DNA of 64,000 bases from NCBI GenBank assembly GCA_944337235.1, contig CALVLK010000001.1:185074-249073 (forward strand). The letters are read 5' to 3'. The stretch comes from an uncultured Clostridia bacterium. GTDB taxonomy: Bacteria > Bacillota > Clostridia > Christensenellales > Borkfalkiaceae. Positions 1-8,587 of the stretch are shown in pieces (within the stretch, counting starts at the first letter, position 1; every line of letters starts with the position of its first letter). The notes below the pieces were generated by a model. It worked only from the letters and a program-made list of their open reading frames with translations. It ran no database searches and had not been told where the DNA came from. Made by a program: the position numbers and the translations under genes.

Positions 1-476
1 AAATAATTATAGAGCGTAGGGCCGCCCAACAGATTGTCAAGCGGAATGTTGAAGAAGCCCTGAATCTGCGCGGCGTGCAGGTCCATCGTGAGCACACGGT
101 CGGCGCCCGCAGAGGTGAGCAGATCTGCCACGAGCTTTGCCGTGATAGGATCGCGCGAGCGCGCCTTCCTGTCCTGGCGGGCATAGCCGAAATAGGGAAT
201 GACTGCGGTGATGCGCCCCGCCGACGCACGCTTTGCCGCGTCGATCATGATGAGCAGCTCCATCAGATTGTCGTTGACAGGATAAGAGGTGGACTGTATG
301 ATGAACAGATCGCGCCCGCGCACCGTCTCGCCGATGTGCACGCTTGTCTCCCCGTCGGAAAATTTTCCGACTTCGATGTCGCCGAGCGTGGTGTTCAGCT
401 TTTTTGCCACCGCCTCGGCAAGGGGGCGATTGGAGTTTCCTGCAAACAGTTTGATTTCGTTACCGTGTGTGATCAT
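1..476 (-). CDS. prs: Ribose-phosphate pyrophosphokinase, C-terminus cut by window edge
   Basis: Makes PRPP from ribose 5-phosphate and ATP in the cytoplasm, feeding nucleotide, His and Trp synthesis. About 158 N-terminal residues are visible. They begin [16 protein letters not shown] and contain the family motifs [18 protein letters not shown] and [13 protein letters not shown]. The start is the ATG at 476, preceded by an AGAGGAACAGGA ribosome site. A SigA-type promoter lies just upstream, so the gene is probably transcribed on its own, although the GH31 gene above it also points this way with no visible terminator between. Family assignment is certain; the rest of the gene lies outside the window. 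Confidence 0.96.
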   Translation of the reverse strand, partial: MITHGNEIKLFAGNSNRPLAEAVAKKLNTTLGDIEVGKFSDGETSVHIGETVRGRDLFIIQSTSYPVNDNLMELLIMIDAAKRASAGRITAVIPYFGYARQDRKARSRDPITAKLVADLLTSAGADRVLTMDLHAAQIQGFFNIPLDNLLGGPTLYNY

Positions 477-505
477 TCCTGTTCCTCTCTTTTGTTGCAG
501 ATTCT

Positions 506-534
506 ATTGTATTCCATTTTTCCGATGAAGTCAA
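506..534 (-). promoter_or_regulatory. SigA-type promoter of prs
   Basis: On the minus strand TTGACT (529-534) and TACAAT (506-511) are separated by 17 bases. The predicted transcript start is near 499, about 23 bases before the prs start codon. Confidence 0.7.
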
Positions 535-569
535 TCGTTTCTCGGAAATTTTCTCAAATCGCGGCGCAA

Positions 570-2561
570 TTATCCCGCCGTATTTGCGCGGACGAGCGAA
601 AATACGGGAATGACGTCGAGCGGGGCGGGGATGAGATATGCCCTTCCCCCCTCGTACAGCGTGCCGTCGGTACACAAGCGCCAGCTCCCCTGCGGCAGAT
701 AGACGCTGCGCTCGCGCACCCCCTCCTCCAGAACGGGCGCCACAAGATAGTCGCCGCCGAACATATATTCATCGCCGATCTCCCACGCCTTCTTATCGTG
801 CGGAAATTCAAAGAAGAGCGGCCGCATGACGGGCGCGCCCGTCTCGCTCGCCTCGCGGAATACCCTGCGCAGGTAGTCCTTCATGCCAAGGCGGATATCC
901 ACATATTTTTTGAGAATGCGGTAGACCTCCTCGCCGTAGCTCCAAAGTTCGTTCGGCCGCCCCGTGGGGGAAAATCCGCCGCCATAGTCGAGATCGCTCA
1001 GATTGGGGATGTCGTGCGGCCCCCTGTCGCCGTGCAGCCGCAATACGGGGGAAAAGGCAGAAAATTCAAACCAGCGGATGAGCAGCTCGTTGAACCCGGG
1101 CGCGGTCACATCGCCAAAGAATCCGCCCGTGTCCGTCGTCCACCACGGGATGCCCGCAATGCCGACGTGCAGCCCCGCCGTGAGCTGATCGCGCAGCGAC
1201 TGAAAATTCGAGAGCACATCGCCCGACCACAGCACGGCGCCGAACTTCTGACTCCCGACCCAGGCGCTGCGCAGAAGGCTGACGGGACGCTCCTCCCCCG
1301 CAGCGATCAGGCCGTCGTAGAATGCCTTGGCGTGATACATGGGATATGCGTTCCCCGCCCGCAGCACGCTGCCCGTGCTGTAACGGAAATGATCGAAGTC
1401 GTAGGCGGCAAATTCCGGCTCCGCCTCGTCCAGCCAGAAGCTGTCTACCCCGAGGTCGTAATAGTTCTCCTTTGCCTTCTGCCAGATGTAGGCGCGCGCC
1501 TCGGGATTGGTCGCGTCATAGATGACGGTATCGCCCTGGAAGTCGAAGCATTGCATGGAGCCGCGCTCGGTGCGCACGAGAAGTCCCAAATCGCGCATCT
1601 CCTGAAAATTGACGCTCTTTCTGTCCACGGTCGGCCAGATGGAGACCATGCACCGCGTGCCCATCTCATGCAGCTCGCGGCACATTGCTGCAGGGTCGGG
1701 GAAATAGTCTTTATCGAAGCTCCAATCGCCCTGCCGCACCCAATGGAAGAAGTCGATGACGATGACGTCGAGCGGAATGCCGCGGCGATGGTATTCGCGG
1801 GCGACGGAAAGCACTTCGTCCTGTGTGCGGTAACGCAGCTTGCTCTGCCAGAGCCCGAGCATATCGTCGGGGAACGCGGGCGCGCGCCCGACTGCCCCGG
1901 TATATGTCTCCATGACCTTATGCGGCGTCTCGTCCGCCGTCAGCCAATAGTCGATCTGAACGCCGCTCTCCGCGGTAAAGCGCATGAAGTTTGTCCCGAA
2001 GGACGCCTCGCCGATCGCAGGAGTATTCCAGAGAAAGCCATACCCCAGATTGGAGAGATAGAAGGGTACGCTCACCTGCGAGTTGCGCTGTGCCAGTTCG
2101 AGCACGCAGCCCTTCAGATCGAAATTGTCCTGCTGATACTGGCCCATGCCGAAGATCTTCTCGTCGCTGCGGCTTTCAAAGCGCAGCGTGAGCGCATAGT
2201 CGCCGCCGCGGATGGGCTTATATTCGCGCGCGGTGAGTTTCATCGAGGGGCTGTGCGCGTTGGCGCCCGAAAAGTCGCGATAGTACTCCTTCAGAATGAG
2301 CTTGTCCGCGCGGTAAAACGCCATCCAGCCGTTGTTGTGGACAAAACAGCGCAGCATGCCGTTCTCGATCCATGCGCCGTCCTCTGTGCGCTCCGTGCGC
2401 ACCGCCGTCGGCGTCACAAGGGGCGAAAGGGCGCTGTATTCGTCGGTGAATGCCATCAAGCCCGCCCTGACACGCAAAGCGTTTCTGCCCCATGCCTCGA
2501 TAAGGATGTGCTCCGCTCCCTGCCTGCCCAGCAGGCGATCCTGTTGTACCTGAAAGATCAT
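570..2561 (-). CDS. GH31 family alpha-glucosidase / alpha-xylosidase-like
   Basis: A retaining alpha-glycosidase of 663 residues with no signal peptide, so likely cytoplasmic and acting on imported oligosaccharides. The central barrel carries the GH31 nucleophile in FWLDEAEPEF (Asp378) and the acid/base in WSGDVLSNF (Asp448); MGQYQQDNFDLKG matches the substrate-binding loop near residue 150. The start is the ATG at 2561 with a GGAG ribosome site, overlapping the tadA stop by 4 bases (ATGA). An open frame continues further upstream, but only as an out-of-frame reading of tadA. Glucosidase versus xylosidase specificity cannot be decided here. It is the last gene of a minus-strand run with tadA and the M14 peptidase. 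Confidence 0.88.
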   Translation of the reverse strand: MIFQVQQDRLLGRQGAEHILIEAWGRNALRVRAGLMAFTDEYSALSPLVTPTAVRTERTEDGAWIENGMLRCFVHNNGWMAFYRADKLILKEYYRDFSGANAHSPSMKLTAREYKPIRGGDYALTLRFESRSDEKIFGMGQYQQDNFDLKGCVLELAQRNSQVSVPFYLSNLGYGFLWNTPAIGEASFGTNFMRFTAESGVQIDYWLTADETPHKVMETYTGAVGRAPAFPDDMLGLWQSKLRYRTQDEVLSVAREYHRRGIPLDVIVIDFFHWVRQGDWSFDKDYFPDPAAMCRELHEMGTRCMVSIWPTVDRKSVNFQEMRDLGLLVRTERGSMQCFDFQGDTVIYDATNPEARAYIWQKAKENYYDLGVDSFWLDEAEPEFAAYDFDHFRYSTGSVLRAGNAYPMYHAKAFYDGLIAAGEERPVSLLRSAWVGSQKFGAVLWSGDVLSNFQSLRDQLTAGLHVGIAGIPWWTTDTGGFFGDVTAPGFNELLIRWFEFSAFSPVLRLHGDRGPHDIPNLSDLDYGGGFSPTGRPNELWSYGEEVYRILKKYVDIRLGMKDYLRRVFREASETGAPVMRPLFFEFPHDKKAWEIGDEYMFGGDYLVAPVLEEGVRERSVYLPQGSWRLCTDGTLYEGGRAYLIPAPLDVIPVFSLVRANTAG

Positions 2562-3025
2562 GTTTTGCTCCTTTTCCTTTTTTCTTTCTGCCGCATTTCG
2601 CGGAAAAAATCGCTTAAGATCTGAGAGCACTCCGCCTCGCAGATCCCGCCCGTCACCGCGACGGTGTGATTGAGCAGGTTCGCCCCGGCAAGCTCCTTGG
2701 TAAGACTTCTGCCCTTCTGTTCGTATGCGCCGAAATAGACGTTGTCGATGCGCGCATTCAGGATCGCACCCATGCACATGGGGCAGGGCTCGAGCGTGAT
2801 ATAGATCTCCGCGCCGGGCAGGCGCCAGGAGTGCATCTTTTTGCACGCCCGGTCGATGGCGCGCATCTCGGCATGCGCCGTCGCCATCTGTTTTCTCGTG
2901 CGCAGATTATAGCCCCTGCCGATGATCTTCCCGTCGAGCACGACGACGGCGCCGATGGGGACCTCTCCCCTCTTTTTGGCGCGTTCCGCAAGGCGGAGCG
3001 CCTCCCTCATGTACTGTTCCTGCAT
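2558..3025 (-). CDS. tadA: tRNA-specific adenosine deaminase TadA
   Basis: Deaminates A34 to inosine in tRNA-Arg(ACG). The protein has 155 residues. The zinc and catalytic residues are visible as HAE (His51, Glu53) and PCPMC (Cys81, Cys84). The chosen ATG overlaps the end of the M14 gene by 19 bases. A second ATG five codons on (3010) has the better-spaced AGGAA ribosome site, so the true start may be there. Other CMP/dCMP deaminase-fold proteins share the zinc motif, but the length and the EVPIGAVVV start fit TadA. Confidence 0.93.
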   Translation of the reverse strand: MQEQYMREALRLAERAKKRGEVPIGAVVVLDGKIIGRGYNLRTRKQMATAHAEMRAIDRACKKMHSWRLPGAEIYITLEPCPMCMGAILNARIDNVYFGAYEQKGRSLTKELAGANLLNHTVAVTGGICEAECSQILSDFFREMRQKEKRKRSKT

Positions 3026-3840
3026 GATGACAATTCCCTGATAAGTACTTCAAATATGCCCTCCGTCTGCCTGATGATGGGGGCAAGCGCGGAAAAGGAG
3101 AGCGGATGCGGGATGTGTTCGCTGCCCGCCTCGATCGTAAAGGCGGGAATGCCCAGGCGCATGATACACCAATCTTTATAGCCGCCCACCGAGGCGCGCG
3201 CCTCCGCAAGCGCGTATCCCGTATGGCGGGCAAGCCCCTCTGCGATGCGGCGGTCGCGCAGCAGCCGCTCCTTGGGCTGATGAAAGCGCCAGTAGATCTC
3301 CTCCCCCTTGGTGTGCCAGCTGAGCGTCGCCCGCGGGCGGACGGCGAGCGTGAGATCGCGCAATGCGCGGCTCTCCCTTGCGCAGAAGGGGTCGCTCCCG
3401 ATATAATTTGCCGACGCGGGCGAGGTGATATTGTACCGTCCCTGCCCCCAACGAGCATCGAAGTTGACGTTCAGATCCACCCCGTCGGCATTCGCCTTCC
3501 AGAGGGAAAAATCCGTTCCGCCGTTCAGGGCGGTCAGATACGCCCTGCGCGCGGGGTCGGCAACGCTCTTTGCGCCCACCGTGCTCAACAGCGCCCCGTC
3601 CGGATTGGAGAGCGGCACCACCCAAATGCTGCCCTTCGAAAGCGGGCGGCGCAGATGTGCGAGCGCAAGATACGCGGTGATCCACTCGCGCGCATGGATC
3701 GCATACTGCGAGATGCATACGGGATCGCCCTCGCCCAGGCGCATGGCATAGATCGCCCTGCCCTCCTCCGAGCGGCCGATGATGCGCTTCTCGCCCCGAT
3801 AGCAGCGGTAAAAATGCGAGATCTGATGATAAAGGTCCAC
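3007..3840 (-). CDS. M14 family zinc carboxypeptidase (peptidoglycan peptide-cleaving type)
   Basis: A 277-residue single-domain M14 metallopeptidase. The zinc ligands are HAREW (His49, Glu52) and SWHTKG (His176), and the catalytic Glu is in FTIEAGS (Glu237). Bacillus relatives cleave gamma-D-glutamyl-diaminopimelate bonds in muropeptides. No signal peptide or LysM domain is present, so this copy probably processes recycled muropeptides in the cytoplasm; that is inference. It starts with GTG at 3840 and has no clear Shine-Dalgarno. It sits 30 bases after rlmH and overlaps tadA by 19 bases. Confidence 0.82.
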   Translation of the reverse strand: MDLYHQISHFYRCYRGEKRIIGRSEEGRAIYAMRLGEGDPVCISQYAIHAREWITAYLALAHLRRPLSKGSIWVVPLSNPDGALLSTVGAKSVADPARRAYLTALNGGTDFSLWKANADGVDLNVNFDARWGQGRYNITSPASANYIGSDPFCARESRALRDLTLAVRPRATLSWHTKGEEIYWRFHQPKERLLRDRRIAEGLARHTGYALAEARASVGGYKDWCIMRLGIPAFTIEAGSEHIPHPLSFSALAPIIRQTEGIFEVLIRELSSCRNST

Positions 3841-3870
3841 AGAATATTCTATGCAGACGGGCGCAGACGA

Positions 3871-4308
3871 TTACTTGTGATACTCCGCCCCCGCGTTGAT
3901 CATGAACGCACGATAGACCTGCTCCAACAGAATGACGCGCATGAGCTGATGCGGAAAGGTCATGGCGGAGAAGGATAACAGCTCGTCGGCGGCACGCTTG
4001 ACGGAGTCGTCGAGCCCGCAGGAGGAGCCGATGATGAATACAAGATTTTCTCCGCGGTCGATGACGGAGCGGATGCCGCGCGCGAACTCCTCAGACGAGT
4101 GCTGTTTGCCCTCGACCGCAAGCGCATAGACATGTCCCTTCGCCGCACGCAAAAGATCCGACGCCTCCTCTTTGAGCGTCCTGCGCTCGGGAAATTCGCG
4201 CACCTCTGCCCGACAGAAGCGGGAAAGCCGTTTGAGATATTCCGCCTGCGCCGCCGAGAGATAATCCTCTTTCAGCTTTCCGACGGCAAGGATGGTGAGT
4301 TTAACCAT
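3871..4308 (-). CDS. rlmH: 23S rRNA (pseudouridine1915-N3)-methyltransferase RlmH
   Basis: A SPOUT-family methyltransferase that modifies pseudouridine 1915 in helix 69 of 23S rRNA. Its 145 residues match the family length. The knot region FIIGSSCGLDDSV and the C-terminal GAEYHK, contributing to the SAM and substrate site, are both present. The ATG at 4308 overlaps the end of the CPBP gene by 8 bases and has no good Shine-Dalgarno, which suggests translational coupling. Confidence 0.95.
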   Translation of the reverse strand: MVKLTILAVGKLKEDYLSAAQAEYLKRLSRFCRAEVREFPERRTLKEEASDLLRAAKGHVYALAVEGKQHSSEEFARGIRSVIDRGENLVFIIGSSCGLDDSVKRAADELLSFSAMTFPHQLMRVILLEQVYRAFMINAGAEYHK

Positions 4309-5224
4309 AGAAAAACCCCGTGATCAGATTGAGGATCCAGGTCGCTGCGCACACAATCATGCCGATCGATGCAGACATGAAAAACTGTCTGCCGCCGGCA
4401 AGCCCCCCCTTTTGCGTGCACTTGCGGTCAAAGAAGATGAGAAAGATGAGGCACGCAGCAAGACAGCATGCCGAAACCGCGAACAAAGTCCAATAGACGG
4501 GGGCGGAAAATTCGTCCAGGCCGAATGCCGTCAGCACCAGGATGAGCGCATTGTTGAGAAGATGCCCCGTGATCGAGGGCAAAATGCTCCCCGCGCGCAG
4601 CGAGAGCAGCGCAAAGCAGGCGCCGCAGACAAACTGATAGACCGTCTGCTCCGCCCTGCCGTGATAGAGCGCAAAGAGGGCGCCGGAGAGCAAAACGGTC
4701 GCAGCCGTTCCCCAGCCCGCGCCGTGCGGCTCCCGCGCAAGGATGCCGCGGAACAGGCTCTCTTCCAGCACCGCGGGAAGCAGAGCGATCGTGATGAGCG
4801 CGGGGAGCAGCCCCCAGCCCTCCAGCGAGGGCAGCGGCGTGCTCTGCGACACATAGCCGAACCGCTCAAAGAGGGAGACAAACAGATCGTTAACGGAGGA
4901 GAGCGAAAACAGAAGCCCGAATTGCAGCAGCAGCGCGATGAGGAAATAATACCACTTACAGCTCGTGTACATACGCTTCAGCCCGCAGCCGCTGCGTCTG
5001 AGATACAGCGCGAGCACGGCGAGATTGCTCAGCTGCGGAAGGAGGTACGCCGCATAGAGATAGATCTGCGACTGTGCATAGTCCTCGCCGACGACCGCTG
5101 CGATGACGAGCATGACGAGCACCGACATGAGCAGCATGAGAATGACCGCCGCCGAATAGGAAAATCCTGACTCCCGCAGGACGGGGCTGCCCGCCCCGCC
5201 CGATTGTCTCTCTTTCTGTTCCAT
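4301..5224 (-). CDS. CPBP family intramembrane protease homologue
   Basis: An integral membrane protein of 307 residues with about eight hydrophobic segments. It carries the CPBP (Abi/Rce1-like) motifs EESLFRG (Glu-Glu and Arg of motif 1) and ALYHGRAEQ (catalytic His), plus a third motif near GHLLNNALI. Bacterial members cleave or mature peptides in the membrane; the substrate is unknown. The start was placed at the ATG at 5224 because a strong promoter puts TATAAT six bases before it, implying a leaderless mRNA. An upstream ATG at 5278 with a weaker AAGGG site is the alternative. Confidence 0.82.
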   Translation of the reverse strand: MEQKERQSGGAGSPVLRESGFSYSAAVILMLLMSVLVMLVIAAVVGEDYAQSQIYLYAAYLLPQLSNLAVLALYLRRSGCGLKRMYTSCKWYYFLIALLLQFGLLFSLSSVNDLFVSLFERFGYVSQSTPLPSLEGWGLLPALITIALLPAVLEESLFRGILAREPHGAGWGTAATVLLSGALFALYHGRAEQTVYQFVCGACFALLSLRAGSILPSITGHLLNNALILVLTAFGLDEFSAPVYWTLFAVSACCLAACLIFLIFFDRKCTQKGGLAGGRQFFMSASIGMIVCAATWILNLITGFFYG

Positions 5225-5230
5225 ATCTGT

Positions 5231-5259
5231 ATTATAACACGCCGCCGCCGTGAAAGCAA
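5231..5259 (-). promoter_or_regulatory. Promoter of the CPBP-rlmH-M14-tadA-GH31 run, probably leaderless
   Basis: Minus strand: TTGCTT (5254-5259), 17-base spacer, TATAAT (5231-5236), then six bases and the ATG at 5224. The transcript would begin at or next to the start codon. Confidence 0.7.
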
Positions 5260-5361
5260 GATTTTTTCGCATCTGCATCTCGCCCTTTTGCGGTGAACGC
5301 GCTGCCGCCCTTCCGCCGCGGCGAATACCGCGCAAAATTCACGAAAAACGCGGAAAAATCA

Positions 5362-5389
5362 TTGCATTTCGAGAAAAAAGCTTTATAAT
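5362..5389 (+). promoter_or_regulatory. Promoter of the fumarase operon, probably leaderless
   Basis: TTGCAT (5362-5367), 16-base spacer, TATAAT (5384-5389), then GAAAGT and the ATG at 5396. No Shine-Dalgarno fits in the six-base gap. It diverges from the CPBP promoter. Confidence 0.72.
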
Positions 5390-5395
5390 GAAAGT

Positions 5396-6235
5396 ATGAA
5401 GATCATACAAACGGAAAGGATCACAGATTGCGTCTGTTCCCTTGCGCTGCGCGCGGGGATGACGATGACGCCCGATTGCCTTGCCGCGCTGCAGACTGCA
5501 AGGCGGAAGGAAGCGGGCGCCGCGGCATTTGCGCTGGATACCATCCTCGAAAATGAAGCGATCGCACGCCGCGAACATATGCCCCTCTGCCAGGACACGG
5601 GCATGGCCGTCGTACTCATCGAACTCGGAAACGAGGTGTATCTGGAGGGAACGCCGCTGAAAGAGGCGGTCGACGAGGGCGTCCGCCGCGCCTATCGGAG
5701 GGGCAATTTCAGAAAGAGCATCTGCGATCCGCTCACACGGCAGAACACGGGCGACAACACGCCCGCGCACCTGCATATCGACATCGTTGCGGGGGATACG
5801 GTGCGCGTCACCTTCCTGCCCAAGGGCTTTGGCAGCGAAAATATGAGCAGGCTGTACATGCTCACGCCCGCCGAGGGGCGCGAGGGCATCATACAGAGCG
5901 TAGTCGAGACCGTCCGCCTGGCGGGATCGCGCCCCTGCCCGCCCGTCCATATCGGCGTGGGCATCGGCGGAAGCTTCGATTCCTGCGCGCTGCTTGCCAA
6001 GCGGGCATTGCTGCGCGGGGTGGGCTGCAATCATCCGCGCGCCGACGTCGCTGAGATCGAACGGGAGTGCCTTGCCCGCGTGAATGCGCTCGGGATCGGC
6101 CCGCAGGGCTTCGGCGGCAATGTGACGGCGCTCGGCGTCAGCTGCGAGATCGCGCCGACGCACATTGCGGGGCTTCCCGTCGCCGTCAACATCCAATGCC
6201 ACTGCATCCGCTGCGAACGGGAGGTGATCGCATGA
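5396..6235 (+). CDS. Class I fumarate hydratase (or L-tartrate dehydratase), alpha subunit
   Basis: The iron-sulfur subunit of a two-subunit, oxygen-sensitive hydro-lyase interconverting fumarate and malate. The protein has 279 residues. Likely 4Fe-4S ligands are Cys65 in PLCQDTG, Cys197 in GGSFDSCALLAKRA and a cysteine of the C-terminal CHCIRCE motif. KGFGSENMS and QNTGDNTPAH are typical family blocks. The TtdA tartrate enzymes look almost the same, so the substrate is inferred. The next gene overlaps by 4 bases (ATGA) and encodes the partner subunit. Confidence 0.9.
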   Translation: MKIIQTERITDCVCSLALRAGMTMTPDCLAALQTARRKEAGAAAFALDTILENEAIARREHMPLCQDTGMAVVLIELGNEVYLEGTPLKEAVDEGVRRAYRRGNFRKSICDPLTRQNTGDNTPAHLHIDIVAGDTVRVTFLPKGFGSENMSRLYMLTPAEGREGIIQSVVETVRLAGSRPCPPVHIGVGIGGSFDSCALLAKRALLRGVGCNHPRADVAEIERECLARVNALGIGPQGFGGNVTALGVSCEIAPTHIAGLPVAVNIQCHCIRCEREVIA

Positions 6236-6756
6236 AGGAACTCACCCTTCCCCTCTCGGACGAGGCGATCGCATCGCTGCATGCGGGGGACACCTGCTAT
6301 CTCTCCGGCATCCTCTATACCGCGCGCGACTGTGCGCACAGAAGGCTGTTTGACCTGATCGACCGCGGCATGCCGCTCCCTCTGCCGCTGCAAGAGGCGA
6401 CCATCTACTATGCAGGGCCCTGCCCCGCCCCCGAGGGCAAGGCATGCGGCAGCTGCGGCCCCACCACCTCGGCGCGTATGAACGCCTTTGCCCCCCGCCT
6501 GTTCGATCTCGGGCTGCGCGGCATCATCGGCAAGGGAGAGATGAATGGCGCCGTGATCGACGCCATACGCCGCAACAAAAAGGTCTATTTTGCCGCCATC
6601 GGCGGAGCGGGCGCATTTTACGGCAACGCGATCAAAGAATGCGAATGCGTCGCCTTTCCCGACCTCATGAGCGAGGCGATCTTCCGCCTGCGTGTGGAGC
6701 ACTTCCCCGTCGTGGTCGCGATCGATTCGTCCGGAAAGAGCATCTACCAAAAATAG
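6232..6756 (+). CDS. Class I fumarate hydratase (or L-tartrate dehydratase), beta subunit
   Basis: The 174-residue swivelling-domain partner of the preceding subunit. The family block GPTTSARMN, the substrate-binding region IGKGEMN and FAAIGGAGAFYGNAIKECE are all visible. It is translationally coupled to the alpha gene through an ATGA overlap. Split alpha/beta genes are usual in anaerobes; the fused single-chain form occurs in enterobacteria. A short 57-base gap separates it from the hydrolase gene, which has its own ribosome site. Confidence 0.9.
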   Translation: MKELTLPLSDEAIASLHAGDTCYLSGILYTARDCAHRRLFDLIDRGMPLPLPLQEATIYYAGPCPAPEGKACGSCGPTTSARMNAFAPRLFDLGLRGIIGKGEMNGAVIDAIRRNKKVYFAAIGGAGAFYGNAIKECECVAFPDLMSEAIFRLRVEHFPVVVAIDSSGKSIYQK

Positions 6757-6813
6757 AACGGTACTTCCCGCTATAAAAATTGCTGTACAACGAGTTTTTT
6801 TGGAGAACAGATC

Positions 6814-7653
6814 ATGAAAAAATTACAGAAACTTCTCTCTCTGACTGCCGCCATGATGATGCCCTTCGGGATTTTCGGCTGCGCCGAAGCGGCCAAACCC
6901 ATACCCGATCCCGACCCGGGCGTGGAGAATATCAGCATCGAGCACAGCGGGCGCGCCATCGACGCGACCGTCTACCGCCCCGACGCCACGCACTTTCCCG
7001 TCGTCGTATTCAGCCACGGCTTCAACGGCTATAAGGATGATTTCCGCGATACGGCTGAGCTTCTCATGCAGAACGGGATCGGCAGCATCACGTTCACCTT
7101 CTGCGGCAGCGGCACGCGCGATACGAGCGGCATGAGCACCACAGAGATGACGCTCTACACCGAGCGCGACGATCTGTCTGCCGTCATGGACTATGCCAGG
7201 GCGATGCCCTGGTTCGACGGCACGCTCGTGCTCTTTGGCGGAAGTCAGGGGGGAATGGTCTCGGCAATGGCGGCGCAGGAGCGCATGGACGACGTTGCGG
7301 CGCTCATGCTCATCTTCCCCGCATTCAACATTCCCGACGACTGGAACAGCCGATATCCGACGGAGGAGAGCATCCCCGATTCGGCAAATGTATGGGGCGT
7401 GACTTTGGGGAAAAATTTCTTCCTCACCCTGCGCGATCTGAATATCTATACGCCCATGCCCGAATTTACAAAGCCCGTCCGCATCTTTCACGGCACCGCC
7501 GACACGATCGTGCCCATCCGCTACAGCGAACGCGCCTCCACAACCTATCCCTCCGCCACGCTCACGACCCTGGCGGGAGAGGGCCACGGCTTCTCCGCCG
7601 CGGGCATGCAGCAGGTCAACCGGGCGCTGCTTACCCTGATGCAGGAACTCTGA
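6814..7653 (+). CDS. Alpha/beta hydrolase, predicted lipoprotein
   Basis: A 279-residue serine hydrolase predicted to be tethered to the outer face of the membrane. The N-terminus has Lys residues, a hydrophobic stretch and a lipobox ending at Cys23 (IFGC). The catalytic triad is visible: Ser144 in GGSQGG, Asp230 in GTADTIVP and His258 in GEGHGF. The fold resembles dienelactone-hydrolase/acyl-esterase types; the substrate is unknown. The start at 6814 has a GGAG site. It ends just before a perfect palindromic terminator shared with the convergent EFR1 gene. Confidence 0.85.
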   Translation: MKKLQKLLSLTAAMMMPFGIFGCAEAAKPIPDPDPGVENISIEHSGRAIDATVYRPDATHFPVVVFSHGFNGYKDDFRDTAELLMQNGIGSITFTFCGSGTRDTSGMSTTEMTLYTERDDLSAVMDYARAMPWFDGTLVLFGGSQGGMVSAMAAQERMDDVAALMLIFPAFNIPDDWNSRYPTEESIPDSANVWGVTLGKNFFLTLRDLNIYTPMPEFTKPVRIFHGTADTIVPIRYSERASTTYPSATLTTLAGEGHGFSAAGMQQVNRALLTLMQEL

Positions 7654-7656
7654 CGG

Positions 7657-7688
7657 AAAAGATCCCGAACGCGCGTTCGGGATCTTTT
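7657..7688. terminator. Bidirectional intrinsic terminator
   Basis: A perfect palindrome: AAAAGATCCCGAACGC followed immediately by its reverse complement. It gives a GC-rich stem with a T-tract on each strand and lies between the convergent hydrolase and EFR1 genes. Confidence 0.85.
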
Positions 7689-7699
7689 GATATATTGTT

Positions 7700-8587
7700 T
7701 TATTCGCCGAACAGTTCGCGATGGCGCGCATCGATCTTTGCAAAGTGGCGCACAAAACAGCGATAGAATCCGCGGCTGTCCTCCGTGATATAGGGGCGAT
7801 CGGGAGCGCCCTCCACTGCGAGACGGGCAAGGTGATAATCTCCGTTCACCTTCCACCCCTCCAAAAATCCGATGTGAATGGCGTTATGCGGGCAATAGAA
7901 GGAACAGCGCATGCACATATCGCAGTGGTGACCGAACCTGATCTTTCCCTTTTTTTGCGAGATGTTCTGTTGCGGACAGTTTCGGATACACTTGCCGCAC
8001 TGCGTACACGCATTGCGATCCACCCGATAGAGAAAGGAATTGACCGCGCCGCCCACCTTCTGAATGGACACGAGCGCCGACGCAATGTTGTAGATGAGGC
8101 GTGAGCGGATGCGCTCGCCCGTGCCGTGGTCGAGGTCGTAGAGCAGGATGCGCAGGAGCTTTTCATTCTTGGCAAGGATCTCGCGCACGAAATCCCGATC
8201 GAACGCAAAATGGATGTTGTACGGCATGACGAAGTGATATTCGCCCACGCATCGGGCGCCCCTGCGGCGCATACGGCGCAGCAGGATCCTGCTGGAGGCG
8301 TTGTTGATCGCAAATGTCTCGCCGCTGTCTTTATAGATGAAAAATTTCTGCCCGCGCACGATGCGCATGCGCGCCACATAGCGGTTGAAGGGCAGCGGCG
8401 AGTTGAACCCGTAGATGGGATAGCCAAAGCCGACGAGATCGTATCCCTCCGTGCAGACGGCCGCAACGCCGCGCGCGATCTCAACGCGCTCCACAACATT
8501 GCCGCGGTCGACAAATGCGCGGGCGAGGCGATCGGTCAGATAGCGCGTGTGATACGTCCCCGTATAGTAGACGAGCAGGATCTTCAT
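7700..8587 (-). CDS. EFR1 family flavodoxin/ferredoxin fusion protein
   Basis: A 295-residue electron-transfer protein. The N-terminal half is flavodoxin-like (MKILLVYYTGTYHTRYL, FMN-binding loop near residues 8-13). The C-terminal part carries two 4Fe-4S motifs, CTQCGKCIRNCP and CDMCMRCSFYCP. The family is widespread in anaerobic Clostridia and has no settled substrate. Translation starts at the ATG at 8587, overlapping the epimerase stop by 4 bases (ATGA), so the two are co-expressed. A longer open frame upstream is only a shadow of the epimerase gene. Confidence 0.9.
   Translation of the reverse strand: MKILLVYYTGTYHTRYLTDRLARAFVDRGNVVERVEIARGVAAVCTEGYDLVGFGYPIYGFNSPLPFNRYVARMRIVRGQKFFIYKDSGETFAINNASSRILLRRMRRRGARCVGEYHFVMPYNIHFAFDRDFVREILAKNEKLLRILLYDLDHGTGERIRSRLIYNIASALVSIQKVGGAVNSFLYRVDRNACTQCGKCIRNCPQQNISQKKGKIRFGHHCDMCMRCSFYCPHNAIHIGFLEGWKVNGDYHLARLAVEGAPDRPYITEDSRGFYRCFVRHFAKIDARHRELFGE

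Noticed and set aside
75-2624. A very long + strand open frame opposite prs, GH31 and tadA (and similar long antisense frames across the window).
   Set aside because: GC-rich codon bias leaves antisense frames open; translations show no known domain, no ribosome site, and the opposite strand carries clear families.
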